The notes beneath the pieces are model-generated. The model saw nothing but the letters and a program-made list of their open reading frames with translations, had not been told where the DNA came from and ran no database searches. The position numbers and the translations under genes were made by a program. This document shows, piece after piece, positions 8,701 to 18,300 of a DNA stretch of 51,261 bases (within the stretch, counting starts at the first letter, position 1; every line of letters starts with the position of its first letter). Source of the stretch: Clarireedia homoeocarpa (taxonomy: Eukaryota > Ascomycota > Leotiomycetes > Helotiales > Rutstroemiaceae); the NCBI GenBank assembly GCA_001465935.1, contig LNKV01000112.1, forward strand, positions 17,059 to 68,319, in the 5' to 3' direction.

Positions 8701-11700
8701 TCTTTGCATAATTTGGTTAGAAGGGATTTTTACTAAACGATTTCTCTCAAAATCTAATAGAGTACATCTTAAACATGGGGACCAGCTTTGCAGGCCCCGT
8801 GTCAATTACCGTATACTCGTTGCTCTTTTATAGTCATAATTTATATAAAAATATTTTTTTTTTAGTGTTTATTAGCCTGCTAATTTTTGCATAATATATC
8901 TCCCTTTATAAGGCTTTTGGCTGTTTCTAGAAAAATACATTCTAATACTTCCTGTAGGTACACCTAAGGCTTTTCCTACTTCGCTCATTGAAGAATATAT
9001 CTTTTTTATACCTGTTTCCTTATCAAGTAGTTCTACGGCTATGCTAGGACTTCCTGCTCCTTCTGCTCGTTTACGGCCTATACCCCCTGTTGCATTTTTG
9101 TTACCTTTTGCAGCAGCTGATATTTTGGCTTTTACTTGTTCAGAATGTCTGGAACCTGATCGGGAACCAGCTATTAATAAAAGATTATACCTTGGTTTAA
9201 ATAAATCTAAGTAATACTGCTCTCTTTGTAAAACTTCAGATGAATCACAATACTCTAATATTTCCAAAGTAAAGTTAGAATAACCATGCTTTAGCAAACT
9301 ACTATATATCAGACTTTTCCTTTTTTTTATAGCTGTTTCTAAGAAATAAATGTTATAATAACATTTTAATCTTCTCACTAGATCAACACTGCTACCTATA
9401 TAACTTCTCCCATTAGTTACACTTGTTCAACGATATATACCACTTTTACCTTTATTTTCTTTTAATATTCTAATCTTATCTTTATCTGCATTTTCATAGA
9501 CTTTTACTGACGCAAAAGACGAGGAAATCGTCGAAGAATTTGTAGAATACCCTCTGCTCCACAGAGACCCGTCTACGGATGATGATATAGGTAATGGTAA
9601 TTTAGTGAGTATGCTACCCATATAAAGAAGCCGTTTTTTATTAGTAGTCCCTTGCTCCACCAGGACTATAGATAAAGCCCTTTTTTTATGAGAGTATAAA
9701 GGATGTACAAATAAAACCAAAGTAGAAAAGAAATTTATAGAATAAAACCAAAGGCTTTTTTTTAGTGAGGAAAATATAACGTTTAAACCATAGTTTGAGG
9801 AGAAGCAAGCTAGCACTTTTAGAAATTGTAATACTCGTAAATTAATAATAAAGAAGATAAATAATAAATAGTCTGTGCTAGGACTACGAACAAAAATTAG
9901 AAAGCTATATAACACTAAAGCAAAAAAAGATAAACCAGTGACTAATTTAGATCCGCGATAACCTACTTTCTTTTCAGAAGTATTAAGGCTTGTTACCTTA
10001 TTTTCTCGCTTATTTGCCAAATAAGCGAGAAAAAAACCTGAGTAATTACTTCAGCCACATATAGTTTCTCAACTATAGCTTGGTACCTTAAGTTTTAAGG
10101 TGTTCCCGGAATTTGGTAATTGGCCCCGCAAACACGATGACAATGTTTTTGATGATTTCCCAAATCATCTATCAGGGCTTCAAAAATGGAAAGGTGCAGC
10201 TGAAATTTTAAATAAGAACCCTGCACTCATTATTAACAGAGAAAAATTTATGTAGTAGGGTTTATATCAATACAAAATATTGTCTGTTGTAACAGAGCCA
10301 ACTGCGTGACCACTGTTCCCTATATCACTTAAACTAGTAATGACGTATATACCATCTAATACAGTTGTACCAGAATTTGCATATAATAAAGCAGATCCTA
10401 AAAGGATAAAACACGAGCTTAAACCCAAGGTCACCAGATTTATCATACAAATATCGTGTAATAGAGCTGTGCTGTGAACTCTAACAATTTTATCTTCCAG
10501 TATTCATTCCTGCTTTTATACTCCGAATTTCTTCTAATCCTTCCCTAGTTAAATGCTGCTTTAATTTCATGATTTCTACGACTTTGCAGAAATCCTCGAA
10601 ATCTTTAGACTTTTCCCCTAGGATAGGGTATTTTTTTAATAGAGGTATAACTTTGTTAGTCAGATCTAAAAATTTACTTACTCTATATCTACACACGTTC
10701 TTGCTCTTAGATACATATCCGCAATCAAAAACCTTAATCAAACTTTTCATTAATAGTTCATCTCTGCTATGTTGAGTTATTTGTATTTCTAATTGTACAC
10801 CCTCCTGTAATTTATTAGTAGCAGATTTTGCTAAACCTACATAAAAACAACCTTCTGCTGAAACAAATCCTGAGAATCAATATGGATCTATAACAGTTTT
10901 ATCTACCACTAAAGGTCGAATTGTTTGAATAACATTATCCGTGTTAGGAAAGGCTGTTTTCAATTCATCCGATAAACTTAGGTTAATTGAGGCTTTAATT
11001 GCTACAATTTTTTGTAAACCAGAAAGGGTTAAATGTTCTTTATTTAATACCAGATTATATGCTTCTTTGAAAAGTTCAAAGTCTGCAAGTTTTTGAGTTA
11101 TTAAAGGGTATCGATCAAAATGTTCGATAATTTTGGCTAAATCTTTAGTTGACTGAACACGATACTGAGCTTTATTTAAAATATCTTTATAATAAATATT
11201 ACCTACACCTAAGTAATTTTTAATTTGCTCAAGAATACCTTGATCCTTTAGATGTAAATAGATTTCAAACCCTAATTTTACCTGCCGGCAGGTCAACCTA
11301 TTTTGTTATTATTTTTGAAAATACCCGTCTCCCCCCCCCCCCCCTGTGGGGGGGCCCCCCTCGCCCTCAAGGGTGAGGGGGGGGGAGTAGGAGAAACAGC
11401 CTTCACCATCTGCGAAACCGGTTAATCAGTTAGGATTAATTGCGCACATATTTGAATTGTCTGTAGCAGGACATTGAACTTTGGTAGTATAAAATCTCGC
11501 TACACTTATTTGGTTAGATAGGACTCTGGTTTGATAATTTCTCTCAAAACCCATTAGAGTACACCTTAAGTACTGCTTTGCAGGGAAGTACCAACTACCG
11601 TCTACTCGTTGCTCTTTTACAGCTACAGAATTTTGGCCTGTGAAATTTTGGATATCTGTAACTGACTTAGATCCGCGATAACCCATTTCGTTTTCATTCA

Positions 11701-14079
11701 TTATATGGCTTGTTACCATACCTGAATTATTAGTTCAGCCGCTAATAGCCTTTCGACGATAGTTTGGTACCATAAGCTTTAGGGTGTCTCCGGAGTTTGA
11801 TAGTAAGAGGCATAAAAGCAATGTCCTAAATTGCCAAACACCTAATAAAAAGTATGTTAAACCACCGCTTGTGGCTAACTCTGAGTTTCTATACAATGTA
11901 CTAAGTAAATATAACCCATAACTTTGCAGTTCTATAGATAAAAAGATAGAAACTAAATCACTAGTTGACACTAAAAATATTGCACCTGTTATAATAAATA
12001 ATATAATTAACGAAGTAACTGGATTTATCATACAAATTCTAAACAATTAACTTTTAATCTATGCATACAACTATAACCTTATAATTTAACTAAAACCTGG
12101 TTAACCTTTCTATTAACAAAATTACCTATTATACATTGCATCTTTAATAGTTTTTATTAATGTAACTCTAAAAAAAAAAAGAAAAAAAAAAGAATAGAAT
12201 TTATTTTTTATATATTTATTATTCTTATTTCTATTTTTTTTTCTTTTTTTTTAAACTGGTGTTAAGTGCATTTTATTTTCTATTAAAATAGACGCTTTTT
12301 TAAATCTCTCGAAATCTAATAGTTTTACTCCTGAAAGAGTATAATTTGTTAAGAATGGAATCAATTTTAGGTTAATATCATCCGTGCTTTGCACTGCTGA
12401 TAATTCATTCAGCTGTTTCACGATTACTGGCTTCACTGATTCTACCACATTTTAAGTATTTAGCAAGTCTTTCTAGTAACTCTATATCTTTAATATGTTG
12501 ACTTAAACTAAAAACTAGACTTACTGCGTACCCAGCTTTTCTTTTATCATTATTATAAAGAGAAATAAAGAAAGACTAAAAAAAAAAAAGAAAAAAAAAA
12601 ATAAAAATAAAAATAATAATAAACAAAAATTTACAATTGTTTTTTTTTTTTTTTTTTTTTTTAAACTGCAGTTATAAATCCCGATAACCAATGAGGATTA
12701 AAGTCAGAGGATATCTTAAATTCCTCCGCAGGTATTAGAATAGCAGGGATAATATCAGGAAATTCGGTTTTTATTATACCCGGTAACCCTTTGTTTAAAA
12801 TAGCCCTTAGTGAGAAGATTTTTAATAAACCTGGTAAGGAATTATGTTCTCCTTTTTCCACCTCCCCTCTGCGAAGCGACTCCTCAATTAGTCTCCCCTC
12901 TGCGAAGCGACTCCTCAATTAATTGAGGAGTCGCTTCGCAGAGGGGAGGTATGAGGAGTCGCTTCGCAGAGGGGAGACAAGAAGAATTATTTTCTTAAAT
13001 ACCAAATAATCTTTTAATTTAGCAGTAGCTAAAGGATATTTGTCAAAATGAGGTAAGATATATTTTATTAAGTCTTTTGTAGAACCTACGGTATAATAAA
13101 TTATCCCTCTTTTACTAGTATAAATCTTACCTACTTTAAAGAAAGCTTTAATTTGGACCAAAAGATATAGATCTTTTTGATCTAACCCTATAGTTAATAT
13201 GTGTTGAATTTTTCAGCCTATACCGGATTTTTTCTTAGCAATAGAAACAGCAAATGAACCATCCCCGTCTATAAACCCTGTTACGAACCAAGGGTTTAAA
13301 CTACCTTCGTCTATAGTAGATAATTTTGGTTGGATAATATTATTATTTGAATTATTAGTTGTTGAATATAGCCGTTTATTTAGAATAGGATTAGAAGGGA
13401 TTCCAGGTCAGGTTATCCTTTCGGACCCTCTTAGAGTATACCTTAGATTCACTGGGTGTGGTCCAGTGGATCAACTACCATCTACTCGTTGCTCTTTTTC
13501 AGATATGTAGCTATCTGATTTAGATCCGCGATATTCCATTATATTTTCATATATCTTCTGACTTGTTTCCGTACCTGAGTGATTAGTTCAGCCACCACGG
13601 TATAATTCAACCAGATTTGGAACCAGAAGCTTTAGGAGGTCCCCGGAGTTTGGCAGTTTTCCCCATAATATTGGCAATTTCCCAAATCACCAGACAGGGT
13701 ATTCAATTATTTTAAATTGTTCACCCATTTTATTAACTATTTTGGATCTATAGTAAAGAAAGTTATATAAGAAAAATTTGCTTATAGAAGAATATTCTGC
13801 TATTCAGACTTTTCTAGGGTAAAATGCTGTTAATTGTAAAATAGCTGCACTGATTAAAAAGATAAAAATATGAAAAACATGTGTTGTAGTTGTATCATGA
13901 AATAAACCTCCATATAAACCAATACCACTTTCTAAACACGCAAAGTATAAGCAATTAAAAGCAATTAGAGAAGAGTAAAGTAAAACTATAATAGCCACTC
14001 TACTGAAAAGTATAGATTTATCTCGTCTTAAAGTCACGGCATTTGATAATAATAAAAATAAAATAGAAAATATTAACAT
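5286..14079 (-). CDS. nad2: NADH dehydrogenase subunit 2
   Basis: Membrane subunit of complex I. The five exons are 13696-14079, 11840-12010, 10174-10425, 7173-7604 and 5286-5759, total 1713 nt (570 residues plus stop), a normal length for fungal NAD2. The start ATG (14077-14079) follows trnW by no spacer. Conserved segments appear in order: LSNAVTLRRDKSILFSR, TSDLVSIFLSIELQSYGLYL, SAAPFHFWSPDVYDAIP and PLIGFFAKQMVLSAALDSG. TGA encodes W at HFW and later sites. All junctions follow the group I rule (T before, G at the intron end). The TAA at 5286-5288 is followed one base later by nad3, suggesting co-transcription. Confidence 0.95.
5898..6800 (-). pseudogene. LAGLIDADG endonuclease, frame-broken
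   Basis: The first motif reads NPWFLTGFSDGESNF and is followed at once by a small hairpin (CACTACTCCCGGTGGGAGTAG, about 6745-6766) that destroys the frame. Domain 1 resumes with KVGWVVQPCFQIGLHKKDL and continues through VGFTAGEGCFSIKIAKS, the second motif (W is TGA). A further frame change lies near 6085 after VDFQILKN, then IKDLSDKVIPLF and the end GMNTGRK at 5898. The family is clear; the gene is decayed. Confidence 0.8.
6744..6766. repeat. small GC palindrome in HEG
   Basis: CTACTCCCACCGGGAGTAG, a hairpin placed directly after the first LAGLIDADG motif of nad2-i4. Confidence 0.65.
7173..7604 (-). CDS. nad2: nad2 exon 4
   Basis: 144 codons from GAT GTG TAT (DVYDAIPTIVTTFVAIVAK) to AAC TCA CCT. 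Contains RIKRLFAYSTISHLGFILL. Confidence 0.92.
7666..8660 (-). pseudogene. LAGLIDADG endonuclease interrupted by a hairpin
   Basis: Motif 1 reads LPWFVTGFIDA and is cut by the A...T hairpin at 8533-8619; the remainder resumes CFTIIARKSTKSRTGWKI. Domain 1 and motif 2 (CWIAGFAAGDGSFMVKLRVD, W is TGA) are good. A frame change lies near 7835, between FNDILP and KILPFFLKYPILGVKSKDF, and the end is GMNKGRYNNE at 7666. Compared with relatives only a few bases of GAAGGATGT are lost at the insertion. It is probably non-functional unless the insert is bypassed. Confidence 0.82.
8533..8619. repeat. A+T hairpin element in first LAGLIDADG motif (nad2-i3)
   Basis: A...T family. On the minus strand it joins GATGCAG to ATGTTTCACC, replacing AAGG of the expected GCAGAAGGATGTTTC (Ala-Glu-Gly-Cys-Phe). 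Confidence 0.82.
8872..10020 (-). CDS. GIY-YIG homing endonuclease in nad2-i3
   Basis: The catalytic half reads NKGKSGIYRW (W is TGA at 9424-9426), TSVTNGRSYIGSS and VDLVRRLKCYY, then LEILEY...[22 protein letters not shown], with the family's R and E residues in place. The C-terminal half has an NUMOD-like helix pattern (KIYSSMSEVGKALGVPTGSI) and ends MQKLAG at 8872. The frame is open upstream to 10020 through a hydrophobic leader of unknown role that includes translated intron core (KVGYRGSKLVT). The true start is unclear; the conserved enzyme begins about 9480. It is inserted within the intron core, so it is probably a later arrival than the LAGLIDADG gene. Confidence 0.85.
10174..10425 (-). 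CDS. nad2: nad2 exon 3
   Basis: 84 codons from GGT TTA AGC (GLSSCFILLGSALLYANSG) to AGC CCT, with FLFKISAAPFHFW. W is TGA. Confidence 0.92.
11281..11292. repeat. 12-bp perfect palindrome CCTGCCGGCAGG
   Basis: Inserted in the HEG of nad2-i2. The same word occurs at 28894, 36348, 37032, 39977 and 50014. Confidence 0.85.
11318..11395. repeat. G+C-rich hairpin cluster
   Basis: Poly-C, CTGTGGGGGGG, CCCCCC, CCCTCAAGGGTGAGGGGGGG. A near copy lies at 19257-19317. It sits inside the endonuclease right after DGEGCFS. Confidence 0.85.
11840..12010 (-). CDS. nad2: nad2 exon 2
   Basis: 57 codons, LIILFIITGAIFLVSTSDLV to YFLLG. Confidence 0.92.
12170..12254. repeat. A+T hairpin element, A...T family (B core), in HEG
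   Basis: Nearly identical to 892-983. On the minus strand it joins CACTTAACACCAG to AGAGTTACATT. Confidence 0.82.
12577..12664. repeat. A+T hairpin element, A...T family (D core), in second LAGLIDADG motif
   Basis: Core as at 2497-2589. On the minus strand it joins ATAACTGCAG to TCTTTCTTTATT, replacing the Glu-Gly codons of the motif. Confidence 0.82.
12857..12980. repeat. large GC palindrome (GCGAAGCGAC family)
   Basis: CTCCCCTCTGCGAAGCGACT on one arm and its reverse complement on the other, centred on CAATTAATTG, with an extra partial arm on each side. Shorter members lie at 26690-26740 (against the N gap) and 45732-45781. Confidence 0.88.
13696..14079 (-). CDS. nad2: nad2 exon 1
   Basis: 128 codons from ATG (MLIFSILFLLLSNAVTLRRD) to TAC CCT. 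ATG is preferred over an upstream GTG because that would overlap trnW. Confidence 0.92.
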
Positions 14080-14150
14080 CAAGAACACTCAGATTTGAAC
14101 TGAGAATGTGAAGTTTGGAGCTTCAAGTTTTACCTTTAAACTATGCTCTT
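14080..14150 (-). tRNA. trnW: tRNA-Trp (anticodon CCA)
   Basis: Cloverleaf: acceptor AAGAGCA/TGTTCTT, D arm GTTT...AAAC, anticodon stem TGAAG/CTTCA around loop CTCCAAA (anticodon CCA), T arm CTCAG/CTGAG, discriminator G. It abuts the nad2 start codon. A CCA anticodon is surprising because TGA is read as Trp in this genome. Confidence 0.88.
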
Positions 14151-14189
14151 AAAAAAATTATAATATATTGTTTATAACCATTATAATTT

Positions 14190-14269
14190 CGGAAAAGAGA
14201 TGATTCGAACATCCAGGTGTAGAACACAATATTTAGCAAATATCTTGTTTTACCAATAACAACTTTTCC
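14190..14269 (-). tRNA. trnS: tRNA-Ser (anticodon GCT)
   Basis: Acceptor GGAAAAG/CTTTTCC, anticodon loop TTGCTAA (GCT), a long class II variable arm (TGTGTTCTACACC region) and T arm with GTTCGAATC. 80 nt, as expected for tRNA-Ser. Confidence 0.9.
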
Positions 14270-14393
14270 TATATACTTTTAGTAATTATAAAAAGTAGTA
14301 TACGGGGGGGGGAGCTTCGCACCAAATCACTATACTATATAATAATATATATTATATTATTATAGTCATATTACTATTAGAATATAATGGTAG
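14270..14393. other. spacer between trnS and trnK
   Basis: A+T-rich with TATA-type repeats and a short poly-G run near 14305. No gene seen. Confidence 0.6.
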
Positions 14394-14465
14394 TAAGACC
14401 TAAGGGATTCGAACCCTTATAACAAAGATTAAAAGTCTAGTATTTTACCATTAAATTAAGGTCTC
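14394..14465 (-). tRNA. trnK: tRNA-Lys (anticodon TTT)
   Basis: Acceptor GAGACCT/AGGTCTT (one G-T), D arm with AATGGTAAAAT, loop CTTTTAA (TTT), T arm AAGGG TTCGAAT CCCTT. The outer two pairs of the anticodon stem are mismatched. Confidence 0.78.
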
Positions 14466-14600
14466 TATATACCTATTATATAGGTATATAGGAACCTTAC
14501 CCTAACGCTTTAAATTTATTTAATATAAAATTAAATAAGAGCCTTACTATAATGCAAAACAAAAGGCATATAATATCATAACAAATATCCAATGAAACAA

Positions 14601-15191
14601 TTACTCTAGGTCATCAGAAGGATTAGCCATCTCTGTACTTTGTTGTTCTACAGTTCAATCTACAGGACTTAAACCATCTGAAGGTTTTGCCTTTTTTTTT
14701 TCCGGTTCCTCCGAAGCTTCAGGAGAAGATTCCTTATTTGATGCTTTAGCTATTTCATCTAAGGCCTTACTAAGACCAGCTAAAGATGCTCTACCTAAAG
14801 ATTCAGAAAGTTCCCCTTCAAGATATTCCTTTATATCTTTTAAGGCTTCCTGATCAGTGGTATTCCCACTTTCTTCATCAAAAAAAGAAGAATATTCTTC
14901 TTTTATGTCCTTTAAAGACTTATTATCCACATGACCCCCTCTTAGCGCACGTTTTACTTCCTTAAGAGTATGCTTCATATCAGATATGTCGTTCACAGTC
15001 TCGTTAGGTGTAACGTCCCCCTCCTCACAATCTTTCTCATTAGTAGGTGTTTTATCATTATCCCCTTCATTATCACTACCTACAGGGTTGTCAGAGGATA
15101 TATCCTCGTAACTTCTTTTATTACCTGTAAGTACAAAATAAGATAATACTATGACCCCCAATAATAGATAGAAACGTACAAAAAAAGCCAT
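14601..15191 (-). CDS. hypothetical acidic membrane-anchored protein overlapping cox3
   Basis: ATG at 15189-15191 lies inside the last codons of cox3 in another frame. The ORF runs 196 residues to TAA at 14601, reading one TGA as W (SPVDWTVEQQ). A hydrophobic stretch near the N-terminus (FYLLLGVIVLSYFVL, residues about 7-21) could be a membrane anchor. The rest is very acidic and polar (DNPVGSDNEGDNDKTPTNEK, then a K/E-rich helical region, then EEPEKKKAKPSDG). It does not look like a HEG and resembles no core mitochondrial protein I know. The anchor part is the +1 reading of the cox3 3' end, so it may be accidental; an internal start (MKHTLKEVKR) would avoid the overlap. Confidence 0.55.
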
Positions 15192-15318
15192 ACCACATCT
15201 ACAAAGTGCCAGTAAAGTATACTTGACTCCAATCCCAAATGATGATTGTCTGTAGAGTGGTAGGCTAAAACACGTCACAAACCCACAGCGATAAATGCAG
15301 TACCGATCATTACATGTA
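15149..15318 (-). CDS. cox3: cox3 last exon
   Basis: HVMIGTAFIAVGLWRVLAYH (W is TGA) to YYWGS, stop TAG. Confidence 0.92.
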
Positions 15319-18300
15319 CAAATATGTTAACATAAGGCTCTTTATCCTTATTTCAAGAACTCACGTTCTTGTTTAGACTATATCATTAATGTATACACTT
15401 TGGTCATACATTAGGTAAAGTTTTCGTGGCAGGGTTTTCCAACTCGTCTTTAAAAGTATTAAAAAATACACTGACAGTTAGCCTGCTAGTCGTTGAACCG
15501 TTATATATTATATGTATGGCTAGACTTTTTATTTTTAAATATTTATTATAGAATAGGCAGCTTCTGCTTCTTGGTTTACCCCTCCCAAAGGGGAGGGACC
15601 ACAGCAAGAAGACGTACAAAAGGAAAACTATGCTTAATATATAATTGGCTGCTTATTGTCCTTAATTTAACCAAATAAATTATAAGGGGTTCCAAGCAAT
15701 TTATCTTTTTTACTATATATCAATATATTAATACATCAATCTAAAATATGTCTATGGTTTGGACCCATAGCAAGAAAGATGTCATGTATTATACTGATAT
15801 AATAGGGGCTACATGTAAAACTAAAACATACAAAACTAAATATTATTTCTACCATTATTCATGCCAGCTCTAATTAAACGAATCTCATTTAAACCTTCAA
15901 CAGTTAAATGAGATTTTTCCCCTATTAGGTCTGCGATTTTACAAAAATCTTTATAATCTAAAAACTTGGTTCCTTGTAAAGGGTATTTATCAAAAAAAGG
16001 AATAATATTCTCAGATATTTTACTATATTTATATACGATATACACTACACCATTTGGTCTTGTACTAGCCTTTTCAATAGTTCCACTATCTAAATAAGTA
16101 ATAAATTCACTTAATAAAACCTCATCTCGTGAGTGTTGAGATACTGAAAAAGAGATTTTTACCTGATATCCTACAGCATAAAGAGAGCTTTTTTTTAATC
16201 CTATATGGAAACAACCTTCCCCGTCTATAAATCCTGTTAGTCAGTTAGGGTCAGGTATTCCGTTAAAATTAACCAAAGGTCTTGGCACAGCTATAGTATT
16301 AGGAAATGCTTTTTTAAGTAATACTGATAAACCTAAATTCATAGAAGCTCTGTAGTTAACAATTTTTTGAATTCCTTCTAACGTAGATTGTTCTTTTCTA
16401 TTTAACAAACTTACTATAGATTTGAATAACAAGAAATCTGCTTGTTTTTTACTTATTAAAGGATATTGCTCAAAATGGGGAATAATGATATCAGTCAAAT
16501 CATTAAAAGATTGTACAGTATAAACCGCAGCATTACGGGTTTTACGCACAGTAACTATACCCACACCAAAAAAAGCTTGTATTCGTTCCAATAACTTTAA
16601 ATCTCTAACATGTAACTCTATAGCAAATATGGGTGATACACGCCAACCTGACTTTCTTTGAGAGTTTTTGGTAAATCTTACACTAAAGGATCCTTCCCCA
16701 TCAGAGAAACCTGTTACTCAGTATGGGTGAAGTTTAGCTGATAAATCTGTAGTGGTAGAAATATAATTTTGTTTAGGTTTAAGTAATAGATTTGAATTGT
16801 ACCCGTGGAAGCCGGTACCGAAATAGAAACATGATCCAAAAGCACCATCACTTATAGTGAATGAAGAAACAGTATATTCTACCCCTTGTACAATATTGTT
16901 AAACTAAGGCATTTAATCCTTAGTTTCAGTAATTTTCATTACTGTTCAGACTATATAATGTGTATAATAATATCGTTATATATACACCAAAGTTTTTAAA
17001 TAAATAAGATAAAAAAGCATAAGACCTGTGGGTCAGTACCCCTGAGTTAAAAAAACTGCTGTCTATTTTAATAGGGCTGGTATTTTTTTGCCGGCCCAGC
17101 CCTATTAAAATAGACAGTGAATAAAAAGCACAAGAGTGCTAAATTATATTATCCTATTTACGAGTCGTTGAACCTACCTTTTTAAAAATTATCTGTTAGA
17201 TTTAATAAGGATTGGCTGCATATTGTCTTGCTATTAGATTAATTAACACTCTACCTGTCTAAATTGTATTTCCAGTAATTTCACCACTCAGTCCAATAGA
17301 TTACAAGATTTCCATGCAATTAACTTTGTTTATTTGCCTAACTTCCTACCTAAAAATTAATAGCCTATTAATTGTTTTAGGCATAAGATTAAACAAAGGC
17401 CTATGTAATATACTTTTTTGCTGGCTACTTTTTTTCTTTTTTTTCTTATCTGAAATAATTATGTAAATAAAAATATGTGGCTTGCAAAGCAGGCCCTTAA
17501 AATAAAAAAGAAAAAAGTAAAACACCTACTCGTAATTAATTATGAATTCTACAGCTATTCATCCCAGATTTTAAAGAATTTATCTTATTAATACCCTCGA
17601 CAGTTAAATGACCTTTAACCTCTATAATCTTAGCTACCTTAACAAAATCTAAGTAATCCCTATATTTTACACCTTGTAAAGGACAATTTAGGAAAAAAGG
17701 AATTACCTTTTCTTTAATGTCACTAAACTTATTTACAGTGAAATTAACTCCATCTGGTCTTGTTAAGGCCTTCTCAAGTCTACCACAATCTAAGTAATCA
17801 ATTATTTTTGTTAATAAAGCCTCATCCCTTACATGTTGAAATACGGAGAAAGCCAAGCTAATGCTAAAGCCTGTTGAATACCTTGGGTTTTTTAGCGATT
17901 TGACATAAAAAAACCCCTCTCCATCTACAAAACCGGTTAATCAATTAGGATCCCGGATGGCTTGCTCACTTACTACTGGACGAGGAAGAGGTAAGACGGT
18001 AGGGAAGTGAGTTTTTAGTACGTCAGATAAGCCTTTATTCATGGAATACTTAAGACTTAGAATACTTTGGATTCCTTCAGGGCTAGATCGTGCTTGGCCC
18101 TGTAATAGTATGTTTACGGCTTGTTTAAACAAAAGGTAATCTGCCCTCTTTTGAGTTATTAAAGGGTATAAATCAAAATGAGGTACAATGATGTTAGCTA
18201 TATCACGTGCAGACTGTACGCTATAATATGCCTGATTTCTATCTTCACGTTCGCCCACTCTACCCACACCAAAAAAGGAATGTATTTTTCTCAGTAATAG

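Larger units (their letters stand above)
7605..10173 (-). mobile_element. group I intron nad2-i3 with two HEGs
   Basis: Between FWSP and DVYDA. The 5' core blocks (TTCCGGGAACACC near 10112; GGTTATCGCGGATC near 9955) are separated from the AAAGAGCAACGAGTATACGG block (about 8810-8830) by more than 1 kb holding a GIY-YIG gene. A LAGLIDADG gene follows. So one intron carries HEGs of two families at two sites. Confidence 0.85.
10490..11440 (-). pseudogene. LAGLIDADG endonuclease with two GC insertions
   Basis: Motif 1 reads NWLTGFADGEGCFS and is followed immediately by a 75-base GC-rich hairpin (about 11318-11395), then CCTGCCGGCAGG at 11281. Together they put stops into the region between motif 1 and VKLGFEIYLHLKDQ. 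The rest is intact: domain 1, motif 2 (YWFSGFVSAEGCFYVGLAKS) and the end SIKAGMNTGR at 10490. It is fused upstream to translated intron core (KEQRVDGSWY...FERNYQTRVLSNQI, to 11719). The gene is probably inactive. Confidence 0.8.
10426..11839 (-). mobile_element. group I intron nad2-i2
   Basis: Between YFLLG and GLSSC. Core blocks are CTCCGGAGACACC near 11790, GGTTATCGCGGATC near 11675 and AAAGAGCAACGAGTAGACGG near 11600. The 3' end carries TTTGTATGATAAATCTGGTG. Confidence 0.85.
12122..13300 (-). pseudogene. LAGLIDADG endonuclease with three insertions
   Basis: Motif 1 is intact (PWFVTGFIDGDGSFAVSIAKK, cut here). Domain 1 is broken at FKKIILLV by the large GC palindrome 12857-12980. Motif 2 (PHWLSGFITA) is cut by the A...T hairpin 12577-12664 and resumes SFFISLYNNDKRKAGYAV. 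Near the C-terminus KMHLTP is cut by a third insertion (12170-12254) and the end resumes RVTLIKTIKDAMYNR, stop at 12122. Without the three insertions it would be an ordinary two-motif enzyme, so this gene shows how densely the small repeats accumulate. Confidence 0.85.
12011..13695 (-). mobile_element. group I intron nad2-i1
   Basis: Between IIEYP and LIILF. Core blocks are CTCCGGGGACC near 13645, GATCCGCG near 13530 and AAAGAGCAACGAGTAGATGG near 13485. The 3' end has TTTGTATGATAAATCCAG. Confidence 0.85.

Noticed and set aside
9427..10020. Hydrophobic leader as a separate membrane protein or displaced cox3 N-terminus
   Set aside because: No match to COX3 residues; it is continuous with the GIY-YIG frame and includes intron core sequence.
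14080..14150. tRNA-Gly reading (TCC in the loop)
   Set aside because: The stable five-pair stem TGAAG/CTTCA places the loop as CTCCAAA, giving CCA; a TCC reading needs a shifted stem with mismatches.
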